DNA from: Amphirosellinia nigrospora
Taxonomy: Eukaryota; Ascomycota; Sordariomycetes; Xylariales; Xylariaceae
Assembly (NCBI GenBank): GCA_004123355.1
Contig: SCHM01000004.1
Coordinates: forward strand, 1,550,001-1,614,000
Length of the DNA stretch: 64,000 bases
Reading direction: 5' to 3'
The translations under genes were made by a program, and so were the position numbers. The notes beneath the pieces were generated by a model. That model saw only the letters and a list, made by a program, of their open reading frames with translations, ran no database searches and was not told the DNA's origin. Positions 11,363-22,727 of this stretch are shown here, in pieces. Position 1 is the stretch's first letter, and the number at the start of each line of letters is the position of its first letter.

Positions 11363-14300
11363 TTTGAGAGTTAAGGCTCCACTGGTCGACAGTGGCTGGG
11401 AAAATCATGGACGCTGGAGTCTCGCCTTGGACGAAGAGTTCGGAAGGCGGCGCAAAGGATAATATGAAAGTCAAACAAGATCGTCTAGGCGGACCAAGTA
11501 AAGGTGGGAGATAGGCCGGCAGTCCGCTGTTCCCAATCCAGGTTACGCAACAGAGAGAACAACGCCCGCAAAGCCGACGATAGTCTCCAGGGCATTCGCA
11601 ACCGTGGAATGAATAATGGTGGTAATCGGAAAACAGGAGAAGCAGACCAGACCAGACCAGACCTTCAATACTTGAGGAAACTAAGAATGTTTTCGGGTAT
11701 GACGACGATACTATTCTTCTCTCTATATTGTCGACCTTGTTTCGGCGTTGATACGACGAAAGGAAATAAAAGTGAGTGAGTCAAGCGAGTGCGTAGGGAA
11801 GGCTATGGCGGACTCTCGAATAGCAAATGAGGTAGAGGATTCTCAATTGTACGCGATTAGAGGCTACCAAGGCTATGACAGTTGAGTATAGCGTGTCCGT
11901 GCGGTGATTGTATACTGTACCGTGACAAGCTGACGGCAAAAGGCCAGTAGCGTGCGTGCGTGATTACACCGACTCGTCAAGTCCCCTTTCACTGCAGATG
12001 CAGAATGCAGCAGCGAGAGAAGTACAACATTACAAGCTTGTACCGGAGAACAGGACAGGTAGGATTAGGATGATGGCTGATAGGACCGGAGGGATCAGGC
12101 TTAGTACAGGTAGGGTGCGCAGACAGACGTCGATGTAGGGGGGCGATGGAGCGAGGGTCGGCACGATTGGACGATTGGGGCTGCAGGGTCATCTGGACAG
12201 AGGGATAAACCAAGGTTCCAAGCTCTGAGTGGGCAGGCTGTGTGGCTCCTATGTATGTTCGGCGAGATGTGCAGGATGTGGGCGTGCATTGATCGAGTTA
12301 GAAGATGGTTGTTTGCTCAATTAACTTGGATGGCTGGTCGAGACGGCCATTGGCCCGACTGTGATGCCGTTCAGGTGGGGACGGTCCAAAAATGGCAAAG
12401 GAGGGACGGGAGGGGGCCGGCCTCACGTTCTTTTTGGCCCAACTGTGGTTTCAACGGGTTGCTATGTTGCTATTTGTGGGCCCACCAATACATTTCCCGC
12501 CCTGCCTACCTTCGGTCAACAGATATTGATTGTAACATATAAGCAACGCTGAGATAAATCTTCAATATTTTTCCAATCTCCAGGCCTGTCCAGGCAACCA
12601 CCCTACACCATTTCAGAACCTATCTGCACTACCATTACGATGGTGAATGGTAATGCGCCGATCCACTACCAACCTGGTGGCCACATCGGACCGTACCGAG
12701 TCACCTGTCAAGTTAACCCTGTGTGGAGTGACACACGCTCGACTAATATATGTATTTATCTCGCATTTCTCAATAAGCGTCACAAAAAAAAAGAGCACAA
12801 CGGGATTACTACACACGATATCCTGTATATATATCAAATGTATGTAGGTGACTACACTACAACAAAGCTAGGTCGAACATGCTACCCGCCGGGATAGCAT
12901 ACCATAGTCCCCATCAGGTAGGTATATCACGTTCCCACCGTCGGACCCTTGGCGCGCACTACATAGACCTTTAGTGTATACACTACTAGCACCAGCCACA
13001 TGATATCCCTCACTTACACATGGTGGTACAGTATTACAGAGGGGGCTAATTGAGACCTTAGGTAAGTAGGTACCTAACCCAGACCAGGCAGACCCTGGTC
13101 GCCTAGTTGTCGCTTTGGTCTACTATGTAGATATGTAACTTTCTGTAAATCTGGCTTTACCCCTCCTTTTTTTTGTCTTAATTGTTTTGTCCTCTCTCTA
13201 CGGCTTTTGCCTCGCCTAGGTAGATAATTAACTCCTATCCTTAGATATCGACTGTTTCGATTATGTGTACTGCTGTATCCATAACATGTATCACTATGTT
13301 GCACATAAACTAACGTATGTCATTGTAACAATACGAAAAGCTGCGTCTCATAATACTTGCCTTATGACCTTGTCTCATCCACTTCGAGAGGCGGCTCAAC
13401 CCATCGATTGGAGCCGACCAGCATTGGTATTGCATGGGCAGGTCTCTATACATGACGAATGGGCAGCCATGCGCCGTTTAGCTTAGTATCTGCTCCTTGT
13501 CCCTTGTCCGTCGCGTCACTGTCCATCCACGTCGTGGGGTCCCATCGCACTAACGCAGAGTAGACGCATCCTACAAGCGGTACCGGTATGTACGGTAGGT
13601 AGGTAGGTGGTATAAGTGGCTTATGGTGGCGACGATGATGAGGTGAGGTCGGGGGTCATTGGCGACAAGCTCTGGATCGCTCGTCGGAACCGTGTTTCAT
13701 CGAGACAACACGCAGTTGTTAATGCATCTAGGGAACACTAGTTATCTTTGCCCTGTCTGCCACGCGGATGTGCTATGCTGTACTCGTACGACGCACTCGC
13801 AACCAACCTGCATCGGCGGCGGCAGCTAATGTATCTCTATCGAGGCACCTCTGCACTCACCCGCATCCAGTTGCCGGCAAATGGTCGTAGACAAGATGCA
13901 AGGTAGGAATGGTACAACGGCGCAAACGCGCATCGCTCATGCGTAATCCCACAGTGTTCGGCCTAAAAGAGCATCGTGAGGGCTTCACCGCTTCATCGCC
14001 TGCGTCTCAACGCTTCTAGCCAAAACGGTCCCACGCCAAAGCGGGCTGTGAGATTCCAACCCAATCAACAGGCAACGGCGCAACAGCTCTCCAACGCTTA
14101 AGAAGAATCGATGCGCCATTGGTTTGCCGTCGTGAAAAAAATTTCCCCAATCTCAATCTTTATTGGACTCGGTCGGGTTGTCTGACCAAATATTGGTCGC
14201 CCGATCAATATTGACGCATAAGTCGCATTCATATTTCCGGCACCGCAATAGTCATACTAGTCATACCTTGACGACTCATTCACTTTCTGATTCTTCCGCT

Positions 14301-15869
14301 GCTGTCTGCACTACGAGAAGTGAATCGAAAACGCTCAATTAGATCCAAACAGTGCCTGAGCGGGGCAGCTGGACCTAAGTAAACATTATCTGGCTCGAGG
14401 CGAAACAAAAAGAACCTTGAGGTGTTTCCATGTGGAATGTTATATCAGTCGAGGGTAGTGTTTGTCACCCTATCTGTGTCATTATTTCTAAGGTAACTCT
14501 AAGTTGTCGGACTACGGGGACTAAATAGAGCCTTGTCGTGAGCACTCCAACTAGGTGGTTAACTAACGACCTGCGAATATGAATGTGACGTATAAGTCAA
14601 CACTTCGTTCATAGTATTCTCGGCTCCTGTCACCTATTTTGTGCGCATGCCCACCGTGGTAAACTGGATAGGAAATGGGCAACAAATTGAGCAAAATAGT
14701 GATGAGTTTCAGTATGTGTTAGGTTATCTCGATTATTACTTCACGGGGTCACGATGTTCGAGGCTCAGATATCGGATAGTGCTATGCCGATTTAGTGGTG
14801 ATAGAGATTACAAACATGAGAAAAGGGTTTAAAATGCGATTGTCAATATTGATGATGTTGTGGATTCTTTCTGCTTTGATCCTTAGACGATTTTGCCCCA
14901 AAAAAAACCAGTCTTGGAAATCAGCCTCATACTTGGCACATTACCCTCGATCTAGCTGTAGAGCAGCATAACACAATTTAGTTTTAGTTGTAGTTAAAAC
15001 TAGCGCCTCCTTCCAGCACAATGAATTGTGATGCTATGTTTAAGGCCTATGCTAAATATTAAATTTACGCCATACACAGGCTTCGAAGACTCTGGAGGAC
15101 GGTCCTACGGCCAAAAATGAGGGAATGAGCTATGCGACTGAAGGGGAAGCTTCAATGCGGAAATTAGTAAGTCTTGTATGAGGCATGTCCATGATGCTAC
15201 GTTGTCCACCTCCTATAAAGTTGCGGCCATTGTTATTGACTCCATGACGTGCTTAGATCGACCAGCGCGGTCATTGTCAAATGGGGTAAAAATAGAGTGG
15301 TTTTCATGAAATAAATCCTTAATTTAGGGAGAAACATAACGTAATGCGGGGGGCATGGGGAAAGTAGACAAACACTGCCGTTCAGTCAAAAAGGTCGCCT
15401 CCGCGCCATTTATCGTACTGTAAGTGCTGTGCCGAGCCACACACGAGTGACCAGATCGCAATGCTAGTCAGCGTCAGCAAGGGCGGCAATTGGCTGGGAC
15501 CCGAAGCTAAGGAGACAATCAGCTGAACTAGGGGCCGGGGGAGTCCTGTTTTAACATTGCCTGAGGTTTAAATGTCTCGCGTATCGCTTCATGATCATGA
15601 TCATGGTTTTTTTCTCTTCCCTGTTATATAAATAAATGAATACCACGAAACAGATGGCCAAGCACTGGCACGTATGTGCGTCCTCTGAGCCGAAACACGG
15701 AAGACAGGAAGAAGAATAACAGCTCGCCACCAGGCAACAGCGCCAATTAAAGATCTACTTGCCGATAAAGGACTCACTCAAACTTCCCCAGGTAGGGAGA
15801 CAAGAAGTTACTAGACCGGGACGAGCTCCTGCGAGATACTCCTGCGAGATAACCCTCGTCGACGTAAGA
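11363..15869. other. 4.5-kb gene-free region
   Basis: Only short, mutually overlapping ORFs without introns or recognisable motifs are present. It contains a short ACCAG tandem near 11645-11665, tracts of GTAGGTAGGT near 13595, and tandem GATCAT near 15590-15605. It is probably upstream regulatory and 5' UTR sequence of the giant minus-strand gene plus intergenic DNA. Confidence 0.45.
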
Positions 15870-16721
15870 ATGCCGACAAGACATCGCATCAAAGTCCAAG
15901 TTCCCATACCGTCACCTATTTCCCCGGCGCACGTAGTAGCAACGCTGCAGACTTTCGAGCCGCTGCTCGACAACCACCACTATGTGATCAACTACCGCCC
16001 GAAGTCCGGGCGATCAGCCGCAAGGACCTCGCCGTGATCAAGGGAGACCCCTTCTTCCGGTATGACTGCCGCAACCTAAGCCCGAATCAGCCGGCGCGAT
16101 CGGTACCGAGAGGTCCGAATGGTGGATCAGCGACGTCTGGGAGGACGTGTACTGGGTGCCGTTCATCGTGCCGTATTTCTCGCGCCTGAAGCAGTACCTC
16201 GCCATCGGGTGCAAGACGGAGGGCGGGATCCGGTTCCGGCAGTGCGTGTCGGGCGGCGTGATCACGAGGGTGCCTTCACGGTTATCGAACGTGAGACCGG
16301 GCGTCCCTGTGCCGCCGTCGTACCTCGGGAGGGAGTCGAAGCCGACGACGAGGCGAGGCTTCACCACAGCAGCTGGGACGACGAAGATACAGAGAGAGGG
16401 TCTATCATATCAAATGCCGAGAATGAAGAGGGGACGAAAATGGAGTGAAGGAGAGACGGCCCAAGCCGAGTCGGAGCTGCCGGTGAAAAGGGGGCAAGTG
16501 ACTGGGATGCGCAGGATGAGACTGACGCCGAGACGGAACCGTCCTGGAACATAGTCTGCGAGTGCGAGATCGAGATGCCATTGATATTGATCGTGTCGCG
16601 GTTTCTCAGGCGAGATGCCAATCGCGAGCTTTGCGAGCACCTGTGCAAGGCCATCATCTATGCGACCATCATAGAGTATGATGAATATAGGGTTCTCGGC
16701 TCAAATATGACCACTACATGA
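15870..16721 (+). CDS. DUF7053-like fungal protein
   Basis: Begins MPTRHRIKVQVPIPSPISP, with the typical opening of a fungal family that has an SRPBCC-like (START/Bet v 1 type) layout: 'hydroxyl-rich strand, IPSPxSPxxVVxxLxxFEPLL, HHYVINY'. Further recognisable blocks are KGDPFFRYDC, WEDVYWVPFIVPY, KQYLAIGCKTEGGIRF, GGVITRV and, at the end, WNIVCECEIEMPL and ANRELCEHLCKAII, finishing with TGA at 16719-16721. The blocks lie in three frames with no plausible introns between most of them, so at least three single-base slips are present (around 16010, 16100 and 16290-16500). Biological role unknown. The family name is from memory; the block order is what the sequence shows. Confidence 0.65.
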
Positions 16722-17297
16722 ATCTGGTGGCATTACCTTGTTGGAATACTTTCTGTATTTACCCTCAACTATTTTGGACGTCCCATGCGATGAAAATAAT
16801 ATGGGTGTGGGGAATTGTGGTAGTGGGCATTGTTGGCGTTTATATCTAAGTCCTACAAAGCCAGCTACGTAGAGGATAAAATTAATGAAGAATGCTCTTG
16901 CTGATGACGGCTGATCTGTTAGCTTTTTTCCCATGCCGAGAAAGCAAAAAAGGTAGGGAGGTGGTAGAAACCTGATCGGTTTTTTGGTTAGAAAATTCAA
17001 CAAGACACGATCAGGAACTCATCTCCTCGCCGTCATCGATCTTATTCTTCATTAGCCGTCTCAACAAAGAAGGGAATTGACTAGTGTAATCGCTAACCCG
17101 ATCAGCGAATTGCCCGTGATGGTTCGAAATCTGGTAGTATTCTCAGGATAATGGTATGTGTGGCCTAAAGACTCAAAGCGTCATAGGTAGGTCATAGTCT
17201 CGGCGCATCCTGTGTTATATAATCCAAAAGAGGCGCTGTCCGGTTACTATGTAAACAAAAACATTTAACCCGATTAATTCAAGTAAAAAGCTCGGCA
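16722..17297. other. Short intergenic region
   Basis: No gene or structured element recognised. It is the likely 3' UTR of the preceding gene and promoter of the next. Confidence 0.4.
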
Positions 17298-17858
17298 ATG
17301 GTAAGAAACATGTCCTCGCCGTCTATCGCAAATACGCTCGCCTCGACATTTCCTCGCGGTGCACTACGAAATGGGTTCATGACTACCACTCGAGTTTCAC
17401 AACCACTAAGACGAACATACGCCACCAGGCGACCAGCTCTACCAGAAGGCATTGGTAACAGGCCATAGTTCGTGTTTCCTCACCTAAGACACTACCTAAA
17501 CTCTCCCATCTACTATCACATATCCCAAAGCCCTCTCCTCGCGTTACATCTAACATAAACACAGCGTAATCGCCGCCCTCGTCGGAATCCCAGCACTAGC
17601 ATATTTCATCATCCCACGCGCAGTAACAAAGCCATACCTCAGCCAGCCGAGGCACGTGCGCCGAACCTTGACCCGGGGGCCACGAAGCGCCGCCGCGTTG
17701 AGACGGGGCCCGACCAAGTGAAATACGCGCATCCGGAGCACAAGAATCCGGAGGAGTTCAAGCCCGAGTTTGGACAGCTGCACAAGCCGAAGAGAGTTGA
17801 TGGCCCGCCTGACGGGCGGCATCACCAGGCGCTTATTGATCGGGCGAGACAGCATTAA
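17298..17858 (+). CDS. Small mitochondrial-type membrane protein
   Basis: Exon 1 begins MVRNMSSPSIANTLAS (a second in-frame ATG is at 17310). It carries a basic, hydroxylated presequence ending near RRTYATRRP, typical of mitochondrial import. A 110-nt intron (17455-17564; GTAACA donor, CTAAC branch, ACACAG acceptor) separates it from exon 2. Exon 2 has a single hydrophobic segment (VIAALVGIPALAYFIIP) followed by a charged hydrophilic tail, VKYAHPEHKNPEEF to RARQH-stop. Joining the exons leaves a one-base phase mismatch, and the frame also slips near 17640, so two indels are probable. I do not recognise the protein by name. A single-pass inner-membrane accessory protein is an inference from the layout. 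Confidence 0.55.
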
Positions 17859-18208
17859 TTGAAACCAGTCCAAGATTCGATAGGAAGTCGATGAAGGTGG
17901 CGTGAGGGTTAATTAGGAGAGTACCGAGACAACACCCTAGTATAGAGTAGTATCGACCACACAAACGTCGTGGTCTATATAGTTGCTACTGTAGGCATTT
18001 GAGTTTCTTAGCTTTTCAATGGTAGTCTAGGTACTATACGCATATGTATACAATCAAATCGGAACCGACTATCTGAAAATATGTAGTCTATAAAGCATTC
18101 TCATAAACAAACTTCATCTGAGTTCTGACCGAGCCACGTTTATCAAGCACATACCAAAATCAAACGGGATATATGTCTCCTCACTCAGTTCCTCTCACAG
18201 GCTAGTCA

Positions 18209-19528
18209 TTATATGGTATACACCAGCTTGGTACCGCTAACTCTATCGTGCCTGAGCTCGTTGAGGCCGTGAATGACGCCCTCGAGCCCACTGCCGAGAC
18301 GATTGACCTCGGGCTTCAGGGCGTCAGCCGTCCACTCGCCAGCAGCTCCTGCGTGAGGTCCCAGAACATGCCGGCGAACTTGATCTCCTCCGGATCGGGC
18401 ACATACTGCGTGCCGAAGCGGGGGAACTCGTCGCCGTACGCGTCGTACCCCAGCGTGAAGTGCGGGCCGTCGACGACGGGGTTGATCTCGTCAAACACCT
18501 CCCGCTTGACGGGGATGATGGTCGCGTACTTGGGCCTGCCCCCTTCCTCGTTGTCGCTGAGCGCCGCGGCGCTGATGGCCGCCGTACCCGGTGCAGTCCC
18601 ACGCGTACTTCAGCTTGTTCTCCGTCAGCGCGCGGATGTCGGCAGCCACCGTCGGCGACTTGTAGTCTAAGACGTGGTCGGCGCGATCGCCTTCAGGAGC
18701 TCGAAATTGTGTGGCGAGGCCGTCGCGATCACTGTTAGTCCCGACGCCTTCGCATATTTGATGCCGTATATCCCCGTCGCCGTGCTGCCGCCGTAGATGA
18801 GAATCGGGAACGGCGTTTTGGTTGGATTGTTGGGGAATGGTAGCTTGAGGGTCTTGTAGAGACCTTGGCCCTGAGAAGATAGAATGTGAGCATTCCTTCT
18901 CCTTTAAACTACTTTTATGTTCGTTTTTGAGCAGTATTATATGGTTGGTATTACGACATACTACTGTTGTAACCGAGACCCCGAAAGTTGCTGCCTCCTC
19001 GTCGGTGACGTTGTCGGGTGTCTTGAGCTGAACATGCTCTTTCGCGGCCAGATATTCACCGAACGCTCCATTGTCAGGAGCGATCACACTTCTGTAAAAT
19101 CGTAGTCAATAAATTGTGTTGTCCATCGGTCAAGGTTACTGAGTCTCCGGTTACAATAAAACCTCATCTTTAGTCGTCTCACACATCCAGGGGCGCATAA
19201 CCACAACACATCTTAAAGGAGAAATAGCAAGCAAACAAGTAAAAGTGATATCGTACCCGCCAAAAACGAACCCGGAACTCCTGTCGCCCTTCCGGATGTT
19301 CTTTGTCACACCTGGGCCAACCTCGACAACCTCACCGGCGTAATCGCATCCGGAACGGGCACCGAAGCGGTTCGCCTCGGCGCCATCGATGCTCTTCCAA
19401 TCGGTTGGATTGATGCCAACGGCACGGACCTTCACAAGGAAATAGCCGTCCTTGAGTTTGGGGAGGGCTAGCTCCTTGATCTCCGCCTTGCCTTTCTCGA
19501 CAATAACGACAGCTTTCGTAGTGGTCAT
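18209..19528 (-). CDS. toxD-like zinc-less MDR oxidoreductase (enoyl reductase family)
   Basis: An NADPH-dependent medium-chain dehydrogenase/reductase resembling fungal toxD/trans-enoyl reductases. Start MTTTKAVVIVEKG. It has the GroES-like block KVRAVGINPTDWKSIDG and GARSGCDYAGEVVEVG, then the Rossmann fold YGGSTATGIYGIKYAK, and ends GTKLVYTI-stop. Introns are 19092-19256 (165 nt) and 18871-18961 (91 nt, GTATGT donor), both with matching phases. Frame slips near 18685 (KAI-GADHVLDYKSP) and 18590 (WDCTG-TAAIS) are single-base and flanked by perfect family blocks, so they are probably sequence errors. No polyketide synthase or other cluster gene is nearby, so it is probably a stand-alone enzyme. 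The substrate cannot be inferred. Confidence 0.85.
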
Positions 19529-20545
19529 TTTCTTGACTTGGTCTCTAAATTCTTGACAATTAGTTTGCTACATTACTGATTCATTTTATTTTTAATACAT
19601 ACTGCTGGTGAAATATTGGGGTTTAGAGGAACTCTGATTGCGAAAGAGCTACTCGGTTTCAACGTAGGCGGTTTGGTCGACGTTAATATATCAAAACAAC
19701 TCAGTTGATCGTGAACTACTAAAAAGACAACGCCGGACCGCCGAGGCATTATATATGCCGCACCGCATCATGAGCGATCCTCTTGATACACGTTAAACAT
19801 GTAAGTCGTCTACAATTAACCCTAACAAAGGTAGCCGGCCCCCACGATCGCACATATAGGGTTCGGCGTTAATGACAAAGCATCGTTTGGTGTACGTATG
19901 AATGCTAGACTAAATACTCAGCACGCCTTACCTTGGCTACCTAAAAGGACTTTGACGTGGCTTGACATCTTTAAACCGCCGGCGCTTTAACCGAATTCTG
20001 AATTCGGCCGGCGGGATTAAGCCGCGGGAGGGACTAGGTTTCCCGGCGCCACGGGCGGGTTAATCCACAGGCGGCCGATGATCTCCTACATTAGTCTTTA
20101 TCAGTGTACAATCAATTATTCAGCACCAACGAGCAACACACAATTTAAATAGGTTATGGCTTACCTTCGATTAGTGATTTCACACTCTACGGCTTGCAAT
20201 TGACCCGTCTCCTTCTCTCCACATTGCCATTAGCAGTTTACCGAAATACAGTCATGCTCCAAGAATTAGAGAAATTCCTTTATAACATCTTATGTCAATT
20301 GTAATTATTAGGACTAAGAAAGAGGAATGATAGCAGAAAATCTAGTATATAACTCCATAAATGGTATCTAACTTGCCGTCTAAAGATCAGCACACTCATG
20401 AACCAAATAACTTCATCCATGTTCAGGGTCACTGAACTAGTAATCCAACCACCCAATGTATATGATCAACACCGCTCGGGATGCCACTAAAACGCTGAAA
20501 CCCAGTGATCGTTGTGAAATGAGATTAGACTTAGAACAACACATA
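19529..20545. other. Promoter/intergenic region of the MDR gene
   Basis: About 1 kb between the MDR start and the 3' end of crz1. It contains the GC-rich palindrome at 19976-20014 (listed separately) and otherwise AT-rich sequence, including the probable crz1 3' UTR. Confidence 0.45.
19976..20014. promoter_or_regulatory. Nested palindrome with CGG/CCG triplets upstream of the MDR gene
   Basis: CCGAATTC-T-GAATTCGG (19991-20007) is a perfect 8-bp inverted repeat. It is bracketed by CCGCCGG (19976-19982) and CCGGCGG (20008-20014). It lies about 450-490 bp upstream of the MDR start codon. Paired CGG/CCG triplets are the usual targets of fungal Zn2Cys6 activators, so an operator is plausible, but that function is inference. 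Confidence 0.35.
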
Positions 20546-22727
20546 TCAACGCCCGCCGTAGTCACTAGCGTAACCCATTTCCCCAAAGTTTTGCTGGCTT
20601 CCACCTTCGCCGAATCCTGTCCCGGGCCCACTCACATAACCAGCCTCCTCACCATCATCGTAATCAGATGCGTCGAAACTTGACCGACCACTAATTTCAT
20701 CTTCGACATTGCCCATGTCATTCTGTCCCCAATTCATCTGCGCTAGTGCGGGGTACTGCGCCAGTAACGCAGCTGGTAGCCCATATGCTGCGGCATCCAT
20801 ACTTGGATACACACCGGGATCCATCATGACTTGTTGCTGAGCCATGTTTTGCGCGGCTGCCATTTGCATGTGCTGCTCCTGCCAGATGCGCTGCCTTTCT
20901 ATCATCTCCTCGTCCAACAAGGGTTTGATGCATATTCGACCTGCTTCGGATCGGAAATGCCGACCTAGCGCATCGGCACGGGCAAATCTTCTACCACAAC
21001 CCCATTGCCCGCCAGCCTTTAATTCACCCTTGCAGACAAACTTCTTCTCCCCTGTATGTAGCCCTTCGTGACGTTTCCGATCGTGCTGTCGAGCAAAGGC
21101 TTTACCACAGACCGTACATACGAAAGGCCGCTCATCAGTGTGCGTGCGCAGATGCGAGCGAAGATTGTATGCTCGGGTAAACCTCTTTGGACAAAGTGTA
21201 CATTGAAATGTCGCGGGTGTTTTTGAACCCTCTTTGTGCTTCCGCTTTCTTGACTATTCTGGTATTCGGGGTCCGCGAGTCGAAGCGCAATCACGTTGTT
21301 TGGCACCGAAGACATGGACACACGCCTCGAGAAACTGCGTTGGCGCTGCCAGACCTATCCCCTGGGGCTAGCGGAGAAAGAGACCTAGATGAAGACTCAG
21401 ACCCAGACCGACTACGATTGGCAAGATCAGCACCCAGATGTGGTGACAGGTTCCCGGGAGTCTGGGGTCTTGAGTTGCCAGCACTACCGCTGTACATTGA
21501 GTCAGTAGCCGCTCGTGGCCGTGACTTGGGTCGTCCTATATGAGCGTTAGTGATACGACTAAAGACACGCATGCTTAGGGTCATTTTACCTCTGTCAGGA
21601 GGGGTCAGAGAGCTTTCATCCATTGGTGGTTTTGGAGGCTCGAATGTATTCTGTTTAGAGGGAGCGAAATCAATATTGATTGAGGGCGGCGCTAATCCCT
21701 GGTGTATTTGCTGTTCCATAGGCATCTCTTGTTGTAATGTCGGGAATTCTTCTGGTTGCATGGGATAGCCAACGGCTGGACTACTTTGATATCCTGCATT
21801 CAGCATCATGGGTTGATTTGGTTGGCCAAGCTCGGGCATCTGGGGCATTATTCGCGGAGATATATGAGGACTGTGCGATGGACTGCGACTGTTGCGGTTG
21901 GGGTCTGAAATGCTGAAGTTGTTCAATCCCATTACACCATCGTAGAAGTTGTCCTGAGACCGCTGCATTGGCGAGTGGCCGTGTTCATGATCGAATCCAT
22001 CATGGGCTGTTAAGCTCGGCGACGCTGCATTGGAGGATACGTCAGAATAGTCGGAGGGTGTCCTGCGATGTCCTTGAAAGTGCGCCTGGGTCCAGTCTAC
22101 TTGACCGGGAAGCAGGGCAGCTTCTGGGCCTAAGGAAGCATGTCTGGAATGATGGCCCGGCGGAGAAGAGAACTGCTGCTGGTTGAACGAAGGTGAGTGG
22201 TGCGCCGAACCGGGATCCGGCTTTAGAAGATGAGGCGGCGTGGGGGAGTGGTGTGTTTGCGGAGAGGTCATGTTCGCCAGGTTGTTCGCATTTAGAATCG
22301 AGGGGTTGTTTTGAGCCGTATCGCCGAACAACTGTGTCGCACCGAATTGATCTGCTTGTGTAGCTGGCGGAACAAGCAAAAGTCGGTGCTAGTGGTAAAA
22401 TCGCCAGTCAATAGGGCTTGCGAAAAGCCAGGCTGATTAGGATCAAATGGTATCGTGTCGGGCGCGCCTGGCTGAGCGAAGGTTTGAGGCTGCGAAGTGT
22501 TTAAGAAGCGATTGTCGCTGCCATTAAACTCGTCAAAGTTGTCTGACATGAATTGAGAGCTGGTGGACGATGAGGGTCGATGCCGATACCGAGGCCGATA
22601 GAGGCGTCTTGGGACTGATAGGGATGAGGCGAAGGCGAGTGAGTATTTCTTATATGAGGCTGCTGGTGCCCCGCCGACGGCGACCGGCGCGTGCCGGCGT
22701 CGCGGACTGGGCAGGTTGTTGATCCAT
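20546..22727 (-). CDS. crz1: Calcineurin-responsive C2H2 zinc-finger transcription factor Crz1
   Basis: Start [16 protein letters not shown] long Ser/Pro/Gln-rich region contains [10 protein letters not shown], stretches of SPxHxS and the motif PSINIDFAP, which fits a calcineurin PxIxIT docking site. The DNA-binding region has two classical fingers ([10 protein letters not shown]...[16 protein letters not shown]...HEGLHT) and an atypical third ([20 protein letters not shown]), the layout of fungal Crz1/CrzA. The C-terminus is [16 protein letters not shown]...YASDYGGR-stop. In fungi this protein moves to the nucleus after calcineurin dephosphorylation and drives calcium-pump, chitin-synthase and stress genes. 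The reading frame slips near 22650, 22560, 22380, 21310 and 21205 within otherwise family-typical sequence. These look like single-base sequence errors, not decay. Confidence 0.9.

Noticed and set aside
16038-16657. Minus-strand ORFs opposite the DUF7053-like gene
   Set aside because: The plus strand carries the ordered family blocks; the minus frames have no motif.
17550-17873. Minus-strand 107-codon ORF
   Set aside because: It is antisense to the second exon of the small mitochondrial-type protein, which has a presequence, an intron and a membrane segment.
18248-18738. Plus-strand ORFs over the MDR gene
   Set aside because: Shadows of GC-rich codons. The minus strand carries the Rossmann and GroES-like motifs with matching introns.
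18871-19256. MDR introns as further copies of the introner-like repeat
   Set aside because: Only the region around the branch site and acceptor (CAAT...TGAC...AG) looks alike, which is no more than shared splice signals.
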